From Smittium mucronatum (Eukaryota > Kickxellomycota > Harpellomycetes > Harpellales > Legeriomycetaceae): a DNA stretch of 60,694 bases. Positions 40,078-54,188 of this stretch are shown piece by piece; position 1 is the first letter of the stretch; the number at the start of each line of letters is the position of its first letter. Location: contig LSSL01000099.1 of the NCBI GenBank assembly GCA_001953115.1, forward strand, positions 1 through 60,694, in the 5' to 3' direction. A model generated the notes under the pieces. That model did no database searches. It was given only the letters and a program-made list of their open reading frames with translations, and was not told the origin of the DNA. The position numbers were made by a program, and so were the translations under genes.

Positions 40078-40092
40078 GGGGGGGGGGGGGGG
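40078..40092. repeat. poly-G tract (15 G) at left edge of gap
   Basis: Fifteen G residues, then five A, then the run of N. Confidence 0.9.
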
Positions 40093-40097
40093 AAAAA

Positions 40098-40658
40098 NNN
40101 NNNNNNNNNNNNNNNNNNNNNNNNNNNNNNNNNNNNNNNNNNNNNNNNNNNNNNNNNNNNNNNNNNNNNNNNNNNNNNNNNNNNNNNNNNNNNNNNNNNN
40201 NNNNNNNNNNNNNNNNNNNNNNNNNNNNNNNNNNNNNNNNNNNNNNNNNNNNNNNNNNNNNNNNNNNNNNNNNNNNNNNNNNNNNNNNNNNNNNNNNNNN
40301 NNNNNNNNNNNNNNNNNNNNNNNNNNNNNNNNNNNNNNNNNNNNNNNNNNNNNNNNNNNNNNNNNNNNNNNNNNNNNNNNNNNNNNNNNNNNNNNNNNNN
40401 NNNNNNNNNNNNNNNNNNNNNNNNNNNNNNNNNNNNNNNNNNNNNNNNNNNNNNNNNNNNNNNNNNNNNNNNNNNNNNNNNNNNNNNNNNNNNNNNNNNN
40501 NNNNNNNNNNNNNNNNNNNNNNNNNNNNNNNNNNNNNNNNNNNNNNNNNNNNNNNNNNNNNNNNNNNNNNNNNNNNNNNNNNNNNNNNNNNNNNNNNNNN
40601 NNNNNNNNNNNNNNNNNNNNNNNNNNNNNNNNNNNNNNNNNNNNNNNNNNNNNNNNNN
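40098..40658. other. assembly gap (561 N)
   Basis: Undetermined bases. Long frames crossing this gap exist only because N codons hide stops. The true gap length may differ from the number of N. Confidence 0.99.
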
Positions 40659-40682
40659 GGGGGGGGGGGGGGGGGGGGGGGG
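40659..40682. repeat. poly-G tract (24 G) at right edge of gap
   Basis: Twenty-four G residues directly follow the N run. This is the longest homopolymer of G or C in the window. Confidence 0.9.
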
Positions 40683-41040
40683 TGAAAATAGAGATATTGA
40701 TACTTCAGTATCGATCTCTACAGGGAAACCTAGTTTAGGTGACGACCTATATTCATCGGCTAACCTGGAGGAGGAGCCAGTTATGGAAGATATCATATAT
40801 TTTTTACTGAGACTTTCTATAAGTTTTGTCCCAACCTCCAGATAAGGATTCACCTTTTATTATTTAATTTGGGGCTGTAAAAACTCCTAAAATTATCATT
40901 AAATAGAGATATTGGCTAAGTGAGAATGTACGGAGCGAAAGAGAAATACCGTCCCTCAAATTTTTGCTGGGTGATGGCCATGCGATCATTAGCGTCAATG
41001 CACTTAGAGCTGACTCATCTTTAGATTCACAGTGACAGTT
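40683..41040. other. GC-richer island beside the gap, possible broken gene
   Basis: The bases after the gap have clearly more balanced composition than the desert around them. Both strands stay open for about 55 codons. The plus strand includes DIDTSVSISTGKPSLGDDLY. The minus strand includes EVGTKLIESLSKKYMISSIT, and further upstream on that strand ESALSALTLMIAWPSPSKNL. A near-palindrome, AGAGATATTGATAC against GTATCGATCTCT, lies at about 40691-40720. No family was recognised. It could be an exon cut by the gap or a mobile-element relic. Confidence 0.3.
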
Positions 41041-42355
41041 TCAAAGCGGATATTTATTAATGCCTAAATGATATAGATAATCCCAATTATCACAATAAAA
41101 TGCTTGTTTAAACAATATAGTTTGTTTTTTTCTGATAAAACATGCTTTATTGAAAAGCAATTGTTTAATTGAGATACAAGTATATTTCAAAATACGGGAG
41201 AATTTAATAAAATTACGCTTTATGTTCAACATGGCTTTACTTCAATCAAATTTACCGTTGAAAATCAAAAACTACGAAAAAAAAAAGGAAAATATTTCAA
41301 TACTTATTTTTTTTTAAGAAAATTTTGCTTTTATTCGTTTTTAGGTTTTATTATTAAAACGAAAATCTCTAAGTCTTTTTATAAGCAACTTTTGAGCTCT
41401 AAAATTTTTTTATTGGATCACATTTATCTTTCTTTTTCACCTTTATGAGTTTATTTTTCTTATATTCCTAGGATCAAAGAAACATCTCAATTTTTTTATT
41501 TTTAAAAAAAAAATATTTAAATAAAGTACACTTACGTGTATTCTTAGCAAGCGCAAAGATAGTCTAAAAATTTTTAACAGACTTATAATTTTTCTAAATG
41601 AATAGTAATAAGATCAGTTTTATTTATTTTTAACGATTTTGACTTATAATTAAAAAAATCAGTGAAATTTTGGCTTTCTTCATTTTAAGTATATTATTAG
41701 CTTATGCTGGTTTATATTATTCTTAATTATAAAAATTTCATTATTGAAAAACACTTTTGAATAAAATTTAATAAAAATAATTGTGCGGAAATGATATAAA
41801 TGAGAATGGATCTGTTTTTATAAATTTAAAGGAATTTTTTTTTAATTAATCATCCTTATTATGCTATTTATTTCCGGAATCCAAGAAACTTATACAATAT
41901 TTAAAAAATACATATATTTATTATTTTTCAGTGAAAAGTCGTTTTTATATAAAAATTCGAAAAAAATATGTATAAGTTTAATATATCATCAAGTTTTAAT
42001 AAAAAATTTCATCTCTATATAAGGTCATTTAATGTTAAACTAAAAAATATATTGAAAAGTTATATTATTTTTAAACTTAAGCATTATTTTTCAATATTAC
42101 GCGTTTCTACCAATATAAAACAGAATTAATAAATCAACTAAACATTTTTCAGCTTTTACAGCTATTTTTTTGAATTTGAAATTATTTGATAAAGTCGCGT
42201 TTTCATAGTTTAATTTGGAATATTTACATTTTATCGGTGTTTATTAAATGCAAAGGCTTTAAATGTGTTGGTTTCTAACGGAGTTATTAAATATAAAATC
42301 GATGGCTTAGACCACCTTAACTTTTTTTTCTATGGGAAATTTATATAAAAACTTT
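41041..42355. other. AT-rich stretch, nothing recognised
   Basis: A/T-rich sequence with stops in all frames. No repeats or genes were recognised until the tRNA. Confidence 0.6.
42347..42351 (-). terminator. RNA polymerase III terminator of tRNA-Thr
   Basis: Five T residues on the minus strand begin four bases after the 3' end of the tRNA, the usual Pol III stop. Confidence 0.8.
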
Positions 42356-42427
42356 GCCTTCTACCAGAATCGAACTGGTGACCTTCTGCTTACTAGGCAG
42401 ACGCTCTGCCATCTGAGCCAAGAAGGC
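42356..42427 (-). tRNA. tRNA-Thr (anticodon AGU)
   Basis: The 72-nt gene folds into a complete cloverleaf. The acceptor stem is GCCTTCT with AGAAGGC, the D stem GCTC/GAGC, the anticodon stem TCTGC/GCAGA with loop CTAGTAA, and the T stem ACCAG/CTGGT with loop TTCGATT. The AGU anticodon reads Thr codons ACU and, after A-to-I editing at position 34, ACC. Internal A-box (TGGCTCAGATGG) and B-box (AGTTCGATTCT) promoters are present. There is no intron, and CCA is not encoded, as expected in eukaryotes. Confidence 0.96.
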
Positions 42428-43988
42428 ATGTTCTGCCTCAAAGTACAATATATACAATAAAGTTTACTATTTGAAGTTTATTTATTATTTTTACTATCAT
42501 GTTTCACATATTTAGGATTTTTGGGTAAGCCATTTGTTTTTAAGAGTTATTTATTGGTTTAAAATATCTGCAGCAGAAAAATTATAAATTCAGCCAATTA
42601 AAATTCAATCTCAGTATGCATACGATTTACACGCATAAAATAATTATATCTTATTGGTTTCAAATATGTATCTAATATTGGGTACGTATCAATCTATTTC
42701 TATTTGTGAGGATTATTCAGGAAAAGAAATAGGTACATCCTGTTAAATCATACTTGCCTTTGAAGTAATTTTTTATTCCCAAAACGGGTTTCTTGTGGAA
42801 ATGTGAATCTTTGTCTCATCGATACTTAAGCGATACTTAAACGGATATTAAAGAAGTAAAGCACGATCTTAGATACAAAGTTGAAATTAATATTATCAAA
42901 ACTACCAAAATAAAGTATAAACATTCCCCAAAATAGCTTTTTTTAAGGAAAATCATTCTATTTTTAATACTATTTCTGATTTTTATTAAATAAATCACTT
43001 TATAAACAAAATATTCAAGAACCAATATTGTATATATTATTTGATCAGGAAAGATAATATTTTTCGATGAATATATACTATAGTCATTTTGAATAACAAT
43101 TACATACATGTGAGATAATCGTTTTTTGCCATGAATTTTTTATATTCTCTCATATTGACTCAAAATTCATTTTTCATCATAAATTGTTACGTTTCAAGTA
43201 CATATTAAAAAACAAAAGTTAATTTTATCAATTTTTAAAATTAATATTAGGAATGAATATACATTTACTTTCAACTGATGAATATATAAATACCATTCTT
43301 GGGCACGTTGAATAGTTAGGACTTTTATAAATATACGCTTTAATAATCTTATTTAGTATATCTAATTCTCAAAATTATAAATAAAAGATATATAAACCCA
43401 GCATATCTTAGAGTGACACCTCTGGAAGTGATAAAATATAGAAATTTTTTTCATTAAAGACCTAAAATATTGATAGATTACTATCTAAATTAATGATCAT
43501 TAAATACTCCTCTGAATAAAGCGATGTACCTAATATATGGTCCATAGGGCTATTACTGGATTATAAATAATTATATGAAATCAATTAGGACGAATTTATT
43601 TATTATATTATTAATTTGTTAAAAAAATTAAGATTGAGTCAAAAAAATATTTAGATTTGTATTTTTCACAGATAAATCTTATCCCTGAAAAAAATAAGAA
43701 TTTATTGATTTTTATTCTTAAGATTTTTATTGAAAATTTAATTTTAAAAAATCTTTATTATTTAAAATATCGATTTATCTGCAGCTATATTTTAAATCAA
43801 AAATTTTCTAAAATTTAAGTCTTTATATGATGTAAATAAAAGCTCCATTTTTTAATATAACTGATAATTTATGATATTTAGAGCTTCGATAACCTAATTT
43901 ATTAAGGGTTATATTATTGGAATCAATTTAATATCCCTTTAAAATAATACGAAAAAAATTATATATATGATATCAATAAAAAATATTC

Positions 43989-44052
43989 ATTTTTTATTTT
44001 TTATTTTTTATTTTTTATTTTTTATTTTTTATTTTTTATTTTTTATTTTTTT
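43989..44052. repeat. (ATTTTTT)8 minisatellite
   Basis: Eight perfect 7-bp units of A plus six T, then one unit with eight T. It lacks the G-rich strand expected of a telomeric repeat. Confidence 0.95.
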
Positions 44053-46685
44053 TAATAATCAAATATAATTAATTTAAAAAAAAATATTATTTAGGCTAAT
44101 ATGACTCAAAAAATAGTATGAAAAATGTATTATTTATGTTGTACAATATTCTTTAAATTCCTATTCGAAAAAATTTAAGACAAAACCATAAATCAAATAA
44201 GTCATTTGTGAAACTAATTAACAAAAAGCACGGTTAAAAATATTATATGAAAATATAATACTATTATTATATTTTAATTATTATATGATATAATAAATGA
44301 CGAAGATAAACTGTCTACACTTTTCCACAAAAAAATCCTCAATTATGCTATTTTTCACAAAATTATTCCGTCTTTGCATATTTTTTTACTTCTTACAATA
44401 AAAATGAAAGAAAAATAAGATTTTTCCCGAAAAATTTTTTCTTTTGTATTTGGTAAGATCAAACATGTATTTACCGATAATACCGGAATTTAATGTAACA
44501 AAATTTACCTAAGATAAATTAATAATTTTAATGTTCTACACAACCGTTAGTAAAATACCCCAATTGGTGCAGCATAAGGTGGATTATATCTGATGATAGG
44601 TTTGATTTCAGTTTCCTCTAGGCACTCAACCAGTGTATTGATAGAGGAATAAATTATATCTGAGGATATCGACCTTTTATATGCACTATGTACATTCTAT
44701 TGTTTCATTGTATTTCTCAATAATTTTTGCTTCAAATAAAATTCCATATAAAAAAAGTGAAATATCTAAATCTCCTGTTTTGATTGTAAAAAACAAAAAT
44801 AATGAAATAATAATTTAATTCAAAGGATAAAAATATGTTTTAAAAGCTTAATAAACACTTTTTTTGAGCATTTTAAGTCCAGGTTATTAAATTCCGATAT
44901 ACCCTTTTAATTATTTTTCTTTAATAGATATAAATCTGAAGCCTTTTCGATATAAATAAGAGCACTCAAGAAAAGCTATTGGCTCTATCATAGATATTTA
45001 AATAGTAAGAATTTAATATTTTATTCACCACTAAAAGTATTAGAAAAAAAATAATGCAATAATGATCGATTTATATACTTAATTATTTTTAAATATAGAA
45101 ATTTTTTGCAAAAATATTAATATAGCTTAATTCGCTAAATTCTGAGTCATTTTGCATAAATTTGTGGAAATTTTAATTTCTTAATATAATAAATATCCCT
45201 ATAATAATGCAAAAAGTAATATGTATTTGTGGGAAAAGGAAAATATTCTATCTTTAAATAGTTTAAAATTATCAAAAGTGTGTTAATATGTTATAAAATA
45301 TAAACAAGTTAATTATTTTTTTAAAAAAATCTATTATCAAAATATTTATTGTGGAATACTATATAATTCTCTTCGATTTTTATTCCTAAGATGAAAATAT
45401 CTCTACATAAAAATTATATAGCATTATCTTCTTGAATTTTTACCAAATTTATTAGGAATACAATATTTGAAGAGATATTTAGAATTTAAATATTTTTTTT
45501 ATATTAATAATATTTTTTTTAATTGAAAAAAATTTATCTGCTATCCACGATTGATTTTTTGAAGGGATCATATTTTTATCGTGTAAAATATTAACATATA
45601 CCCTAATAAAAAAAACAAAAATAGATAAATTTAATCAGTAATTAACAAATCCAATTAAAATTTTCAAATAAAGTATAAAAATAATTTTGGATATGTAGAT
45701 AGCCAAAATTTCCTCGATCTCTATAATATTTTTTTTCTTTAAAATTTTTTATATGGAGATCTATTTTCGGCTAATATATCCCGAAACAATTATAATCTCC
45801 TTTTATAGACGCAAAAAGCGATGTAAATAGACTAAATAATTATATTAATACCATTTCATTGTTTTTAAATCGATTTATCTCTTTTTAAAAAAGCTTCGAA
45901 ACATATTTTTTTATTGTGTCTCTTTTTCTTAATTATTAATTTTTTGGTTGAAAAAGTTTGATAATTTAAATAACCTATAGAATATATCAAAAACTATGAA
46001 AAAAAACTAAAAAAAATAATTTAAAGCTCTTTTTAAGATTGATTAATTACAAAATGTTAAATAATTTTACAAAATATCAAAATATAACCCATTGTATTTT
46101 TTTTGCTTCAATTAAACCAAATTTTAAGAAAAAAATAGGCAATTTTTTAAATTTTATCATAACTCTTTTATAAATTAAATTTTTAGTGTTTAGTGTGAAT
46201 TAAATAAAAAATAAAAAATCATGAAATACTTTCCCCATTTATCTTTAAATTTTTGGTTTTATATAGTAATTTTTTAGCTATTTAATGAATACAAAATCTA
46301 GGCTTTTTTATTATTATTTTTTTTTAATTTCTATCCAATATTTTAAAATATATATCATATAATTAGAAGAATCATATGATATATTATTTTATCTAATCAA
46401 ATTTTTGTGCGTTAATGATTAAATGGTGTTTCAAATTATTATATATATAATTTAATAAGCCTTAAAAATACTGAAAATTTGTTAAGTTTAAACTAATTTA
46501 AGCAAAAAAAAAAAGGATTGGAGATTTAGTATTAAAAAAGATTAAGTAAAATTTGAAAAATATCTTAAATTGAGGTAAAACTATAGATATTTTTTGCTTT
46601 GAAATTTTTTCGAAAGAATTTCGATCAGTACATAATTTTTTTTATAATTGATCGAATAAACTCGTCTTATAAAGTACTCTCAAGT

Positions 46686-46703
46686 TATATATATATATAT
46701 ATA
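46686..46703. repeat. (TA)9 run
   Basis: Nine perfect TA units. Confidence 0.9.
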
Positions 46704-49700
46704 AAGATATCAAAAATTACTAAAAATTTACAATATTTAAATATAACCCATCATATCCCTATTCAGATTTAATATTTAAATTTTTTTTATTCAAAAAGCA
46801 AGGTGGTTATTTTTCAAAGTTATTTTTGACAAAAAACTATTTGTTTTCAGTTGTATAAATTTTTTTTATTTTTATCAAAAATATTTAAACCCCAAATTTA
46901 TTTAATTTATTAAATGTATAAGCCATATTAGTAACAATTTTTTATCATATATAAATATTTAGTTTGTATTAAATTAAATATTTTAGGCCATTGTCACAAA
47001 AATTTGTATTTTGTGGAAATTTTATTAGGCGAATTAAAAAAAGAAGATAAAAAAAAGACGAGAAATACTATAAATCTGTTAAAAATGAATCAATATTTTA
47101 TAATATACCCCTATTACAAATTCATATAAATATTCAATGAATGAAAGTTGTATATATTGAAATAATTCATTAGGTAACAGTAAATTGGAAAAACTGAGCT
47201 TAGAAATTAAATAATAATAAAATGTGGAAATAAATTTAGACTCTAGTTTAATATACCCCTGATTTTTTTATATTAATAAAATTTTAGAACTTGGGATATT
47301 TTTTTTTAATTTAAATATAAAATATAAATTTAAATTTTTTTTATGTGTAGAAATATTGGCTGATAGAGAATTCAGCTTAAGTTAAGATGGCCATGTCATC
47401 ATCTTAAAAGGTTATTTTTCAAAACAAAAGATAACTTAATTTATTCATCTTGCCATTAGTACTTTCCACTAAAAAAGTAAATAAAAAACACATCCAAACA
47501 AACTAGAGTTTAGTTTTTTAGGAATGATTAAAATTATTTTAAAATATGTTTAAAATTACGTAGAATATACTTTATTTTAAATAATTAAAAATTTAGCTCT
47601 AAAAACTCCTGTGTATGTATAATTGCTATAAAAAAGTAGTTATGGCTTTGGGTGAATTTTTAAACAGGTTTGTTTAAATATAAAATACTAAAGTCGCAAA
47701 AAATAATTTCCAGTACCTTTTTGATTTTATCTTAGTTTTATGGCGCTAAATTTAGCCCATATATTCATAGATATATCTTAAATAGGAATAATATATATTT
47801 TTAGGATTTAATATATAAGAAAAACTAAAAATCTATTAAAATCTATTTTTCGCGTAGATATAATCCTTAATCAGTGATTTCTTCTCTTACACGAATTCAA
47901 ATTACCTAATAAGGAGAAAATCATATTGGATATCACATTTATAATTCGTTTAGTATCTGACAAATATTTTTTAAAAAAAAGAAATTTTTTTGAGTTTATT
48001 TTAATCAAAAAAATTTATAGAATTTAATAATGGTGAATGAAAATATTTAAATTTAAACTTTAAAAAATATCTGGATAAAATTAGCGTACTATAATAAAAA
48101 TTTAGATTAAAATAATCCTTATTTCAAATATTATTTTGAACAGTTTAATTAAGAAAAAAAATTATAGAAAACTCAATTGTAAGTTTTCCCTATCCAAAAC
48201 AATGCGCCTCTTCAAATTAAGATAATTTAATGAATAAATATATAATAAACCGTATTTGGTTAAAAAAAAATAAAATCTTCCAGAATTTTAATGTTTGTTT
48301 TTTAGGTTTTCTAATAAAAAAACCTATCTAATTCTTATTCTATTGTTTTTTTTAAAATTTAAAATTTAAAATTATAATTAAACTAAATAAATTAACCTTA
48401 GTATAAAATAATATATCCTTTACTAGAGGTATTAGAGCTTTTTTAATCTTATTTCCAACTGAATAACTTTAGAATAAGGTTTGATTCGATGTAATAAATA
48501 CACAATCCGGACCTTTTTGAGTAGAAGCAATTATTTTTTCTAAATAAAATAAGTATTTTAGTAAATTTTAAAAATAAGTTTTATTAAGATAAATAATTTA
48601 ATATCAAAATGATTCATCATGAAAATTTTTGTCTTTTTTATGAATTTTATTAATTATTTAATATTAAATAATCTTAGAATCTTAAAGCTCTGGTATTTTA
48701 AGACATCTATTAAATCAATTAATTTAATGTAAAGTAAAAAAAATACCATTTATTTTCCTAAAAAATCTCAAAATAAATTTCATTTTATTTATTAGTATGA
48801 AAAAGGGTATAATTTTTTTAAAATTATAATTTTTTTTTACTCTATTAGCTCAAATACTTGGATATATATTCTCAGTGTTAATTAAAGTTATTTTATTTGG
48901 TTATAAAATTCGATTTAACCCAAACAAATTCTTAGATACTTTACTGATTTATTGATGAAATTTAAGTTTTTTTTTTTACCATAAAATAAAAAAATTCTTC
49001 TTTAACAGGTCGACAAAATATACCAAAATAAAAAAAATCATTTTTTTACATGTTTTTCTACAAAATAAGTGCATTAATAAAGCTATTTTTCTCTTTTTAT
49101 TCACTGAATTTTTTTAAAATACTACAGTTCACTAAAAATATTTGATTTATTAACGATATATTATGTTATGTATAGTTTTATATCTTATTTATGGAAATCC
49201 TCTTGATTATAATTTTTTTTTTGATATTTGTCTTCCAAGTTTAAAAAGAATCAATCTTATTTCAAATCAAGCTATTTAGATGAATAATTTTAGAAAAAAA
49301 TATTCAAAGAATTTTGTTTAAAAAAAATTTCTCTTCATAAAATTAAACCGATTAATTATTTAAACCCCATTCTTGAGAAATAGATCATTAATATTTATTG
49401 GCCAAATATCCAAAAAATAAAATCATAATATCAGATAAAACTATCCAGTAATTTAATCGTATGAAATACATGAAAAGTTTAGAATTTCTTTTTGATAACT
49501 AAGTATATTTAGTTTCTAAACTCGTAGGAAAAAAATCAGCTATAATTTATTTTTTGATTAAAAATCTTGAAAATAAAGAGTTAAAATATTCGTCCTAAAT
49601 GAGATTTAAATTCCAAATATGCTTAAAAAAAATGAACATCGTCAAAATACTATCCTTTTTTATATTATCCTGTCATATTTTTTAAAAAAAAATTCGATAG

Positions 49701-52012
49701 GATTCTTAAACAAATTAAAGATACTTAATGTTTTTTTAAATGACCTCTTTGTATTAAATTAATTAATTCTAGGCAAGAAGATAAATAATAAACAAATACT
49801 AAATCCATTATTTTGATTATTTTTATAATAAAATTATGCAAAAAAAAAAAAAAATCGTAATAATTAATATCAAATAAAAATAATATTTAACAAAGAGAGA
49901 AAAAATTTTGATCTCCAGAAATCTTCAAAAAAACAGAAAAAGGCCTGAATATTCTTGATTATTATAACTCATTAAATTCAAGGCTATGGCTCATCTCTCA
50001 TTTTTATACTGACTATATTAGTATTTGGATAACCTTTTAACTTATTTAAACAATCCGAGTTATATGTTTTTGTAAAAAATATTTCCGGATTTTTTTTCGG
50101 ATTAAAAAATTCACTTTAAAATCGATATATATTTTTTCAAAAAAATTAAAAAGAAAATAATAAATTCGATACATTTTACAATTTGATTAATTTATTCAAA
50201 TTGATCATAATAATACAATAAGAACCGTGAATAATTTTATTGTTGTGATGGATTGATAATTTTGAATGTTTTCTTTATATATCTGAATGTTTATTTTATC
50301 ATTAATTTATTATGAATTTTATTTAATCTTTTTTTTTTTAGGTAGAATATTTAAAAATTCTGAACTGAGAAATTCAAATCAAGTAAAAGTATCATTTTGG
50401 CCTTTGAATAAGATTTATAGAAATTATTAGGCAAGAAATAGTTTTTTAAAATAAAATTAACATTGCTCAATTTATACTGAAAATTAATATTTAAAAAATA
50501 TATATTAAAACTTTAAAAAACTCAAGGATGTGATTAAAAGATATTTATTACAAAATTTATCACAAAAAATATCATATAATAATATTTAAAACTTTATTTA
50601 CAGTAAAGCATAACTAAGTGTAAGAGAAAATCGTGTTTTTTATACGGAAATGTCTATAACTTCAACCTATAAAAACAGTTTAGTTAAGGAAATTTTGATT
50701 TATGAATTATTAACTATAATACGGTTATATAATATAATTTTTTTATTAAAAAAATGAAAATAATAAATGGTGGGGTGAATATTTGTAGAATTAGGGTAAT
50801 GATAATATTAATAGTAGATAATATATAAGTTATGATGTAAGACATTTATAAAAAAATTATAAAAATTATAATTAAAATGCTTCCTAAAAATCCTTGAACA
50901 GAATTTCGCTGTAAATTATTATTATTATTATTTAAATATATGAATAGATCTAGCGCTATATATTAAATTCTCTAATCCAAAACCAAAGTGGTGCGTAATA
51001 ACACATTTTTACCGCTATAATATCTAAAAAAACCAAGAAGAAATTTTGATCAATTTAGAGTGATTTTTTCTTGAAGCCTATCTAATAATTTTTTTATTTG
51101 AACCCCATGCAAAAAAAAAGTTGTTTTAAAACAAAAAAATTCCATTGAATAGATAGTGACTTTTTGTGAAAAGTGCTGGGAGATTTTATTATTTCAACAC
51201 AAAGGAAAATAGGTGATTCAGTAATGTTTAAATCGATACAAAAAACGACGGAAAGACTAAGAAAACAAAAAATCAATTAAATAGATAAGTAAAAGTTTTA
51301 TTTTTTGATAAATCGAAAATTATTCGGGAATTAATCTCATTTTTTATGAGACATTTATATTTTGATTTTTCGACTCATAAATGTAAAAAACTTAATAATT
51401 ACTTTACATGAAACTATAATATTTAATATTTGATTATATGTCCTACTGAAATCCAAAAAAAAAAAATTAAATAAAGAAAAAAAATTAACTATTTTACCTA
51501 CCGAGATTTATATTTATTTTATAAAGTTGATTATCGGACCTATAAGAGTAGTTAAAGATCGTATTATAAGGATGGAAATATAATCTCTTAATATAAGTAT
51601 CAAATAATAAATATATATTAAAATAACAATAATAATTTCTGTTTTATAAAGTAAATTTTTTATAAGCAAGATCGTATAAAAACCTAAGAATATAAGTGCA
51701 AATAAAGATAGAAATTTCAAAAAAGTTGTTATTAAATATAAGTTATTATATTATTTCGCTGAATTTTATATCATGATATATCTAAAAAAAACATAACACC
51801 TTATTTTTACCAATTATAATAGCACGAATGGTTAGATCTCCGGGATATCAAGGCATAAAACCAAAAAGGGGCATATTTTTTGGTTAAATACAAATAATGA
51901 ATTTTTTTATCTAATTCAAAAAAAAAAGATAAAATATTTTGAATTCTGATAACATTTGAATTATTATGTGTCACTGAAATTTATAAATTGCCTTTTAAAC
52001 CCCAAATTTAGA

Positions 52013-52030
52013 ATATATATATATATATAT
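52013..52030. repeat. (AT)9 run
   Basis: Nine perfect AT units. Confidence 0.9.
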
Positions 52031-53483
52031 GCGGAATATTTATTTTAAAGTTAATAAAAAGCTATAAAAACGTATTTGAAAAAAATTACAAGATGTAAAA
52101 TCGAATAAAATTTGATATATAATAAGCAAATTAATTTGATTTGAATCATAGCTTTAATAAAAAAAAACAATAATTTATGTGTAAAATTATGTAAAAAAAT
52201 TCAAAATAGGTAAATATATGTAAATTAATAATCACATCAAGAAAAAAAAGGCTTTAACTTGATAAAAAAAATGACACTAAGAGTATTTGAAATTTAAATC
52301 AATGCAAATTTAATAATTTCTAATCTTAAAAACTGCCCATTTAACTACACTGAGGTGGATATAATTAATAAATTTAACTAAATTTTTCAATTAAAAGTCG
52401 AAAATCCTTAAATATTCTAGAATTTCATTAATAAATTAATGTCTAAGAGGACAATAAATAATCTTTAATACCTATAACCTTTATAAAATCAAAAATTTTA
52501 ATAATGGTTTGAATGAAGTTTTTTTTCGCTTTATGAGGATCAAAATGTGCCTAATTATTTCCGTATAACATCGACTGATTAGTTTCAAAATTAGTATTTT
52601 TTAAAACTTGTTTAGCCAATATCATATATTTTTTGATATAGACTCGAAAAAAATTTATAATTTTTTTTCTTAGTTTTATTTAAAATATAAAGATGTGCAC
52701 CTATTTTTTTTACTTAATTTGACACACAAATTAATGTTTGATTTTTAAAAGCGCGATTTGATAAAAATCTAAATAAATCTATTTTATTTGTTAACTCTTA
52801 AAAGAATTAAAAAAAGTGAAAAAAAGCATAAAAATTTAGTCGCCGAATTTCCCTCCAATCCAATAATTGCCCTAGAACCCGAGAGCATCTGTTGAAGATG
52901 ATATAATTGGTTTTAAAAGAAACTTATTTGTATTAAAATGAGCATATACAACTTTAAAAAAAACAAGTGAATCTTATTTGATATGCACTTGAGCATATAA
53001 CCGGGTAAAATAACAAAAAATGGTTCACCTTAAAATAGGAATAAAAAAAATTAAGTAAATTTGAAATCAGTAGTCATAAATTAAAATTTGAAATTTTTGG
53101 ATGGGTCTACCTTTCCACAATAATTTGTCTAAATATTGATATCTCTCGTTAATATAATTTATCGCCACAAAAAAATAGCAATGTGTCAATCAAAAACCAT
53201 CATTTAATTTCAATTTGTTAATTAAATTTTTTAAACCGTTTCAAATTTTTTTTGAAAGGTTAAAAGTTTACTCATTCATCTTTTAAATCACCATCGATAT
53301 ACAATTATTATAATATTTATTTAGTGTTAGCACTAAAGGGTTCGAGCTTTGCTTATATTTTTCAACAGAAATACCCCATGCAGGCATTTGACTCCCATTA
53401 TTACTAATATATTTAAAAAATAAAAATCCGGATGTTACTGTTGAACCATAACATTTCTACTTTTTTTTTTGGACTTCGTTTAA

Positions 53484-53645
53484 CCCTTTCAAGGCCCAAA
53501 TCTGTGCATCACTTCTAATCACGTATATAATATTTCAATTTTCTGAATTCTCTATTTTTCCAACAATATACAGATAATATTAATCCTAAGTTAAAATTGA
53601 ATTGAAAATGAATGTTATTTTTTGTATCATCGGCCCTGAAAAAGG
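53484..53645. repeat. dispersed repeat of about 160 bp, copy 1
   Basis: It begins CCCTTTCAAGGCCCAAAT and ends GGCCCTGAAAAAGG, so its own ends are roughly inverted. It aligns along most of its length with 57925-58080, sharing for example the CCAA-x-A-x-TATACA and TTAAAATTGA-like blocks. Confidence 0.5.
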
Positions 53646-54170
53646 TAAATTGAAGATGATTTCAACCTTCTAAATACAACTTGGTTTTTATTTTATTAGT
53701 TGATTCGGGTTGAAATTGGGTATTGGTATTCCTTAATATTTTATTCTACGATTTTTAGGTACTGTAAGCTCGCGACCAACAGCATTCAGTTTATAAATCT
53801 TGAGAAAATGGCCAATATTTTTTTATCTTTTTATTCGATATACCTGTTTAAACCAATATCTTGATTTTTGCTAAGATTATAATAAAAAGTATAAGGTCTT
53901 CTCTGCGGGCTTGGATTATCTCATAGATAAAAATTAAAATTAATACAAGTCGCCATAACTCAATTATTTTTGGCTGAATTAGAATATGTAGACCTGTGCC
54001 CATTACTATCGAATTTCTAACCTTTATCTTACTCTTGTCTGAACTTTACCCTCTGTCATAAGAATCATTTTACCACATGCAACTAATGGTTATAAATTTG
54101 GTCCTATTAGAATTTAATTTTGGCATATTAATTGGATATTTACACTTAATTTCAAATTTAGGAGATTATT

Positions 54171-54188
54171 CACATTCACATTCACATT
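54171..54188. repeat. (CACATT)3 tandem repeat
   Basis: Three perfect 6-bp units. Confidence 0.9.

Larger units (their letters stand above)
42428..53479. other. AT-rich gene desert, right part
   Basis: About 11 kb with only short, compositionally trivial frames. Simple repeats are listed separately. Patches of more balanced composition (44550-44690 and 52840-52920) show no recognisable gene. Confidence 0.65.

Noticed and set aside
39916..40853. Open frames of 217-309 codons on both strands near 40 kb
   Set aside because: They exist only because the run of N hides stop codons; Gly/Pro runs come from the poly-G tracts.
43989..44052. Possible internal telomere-like array
   Set aside because: The unit is A plus six T with no G-rich strand, so it is a simple low-complexity minisatellite.
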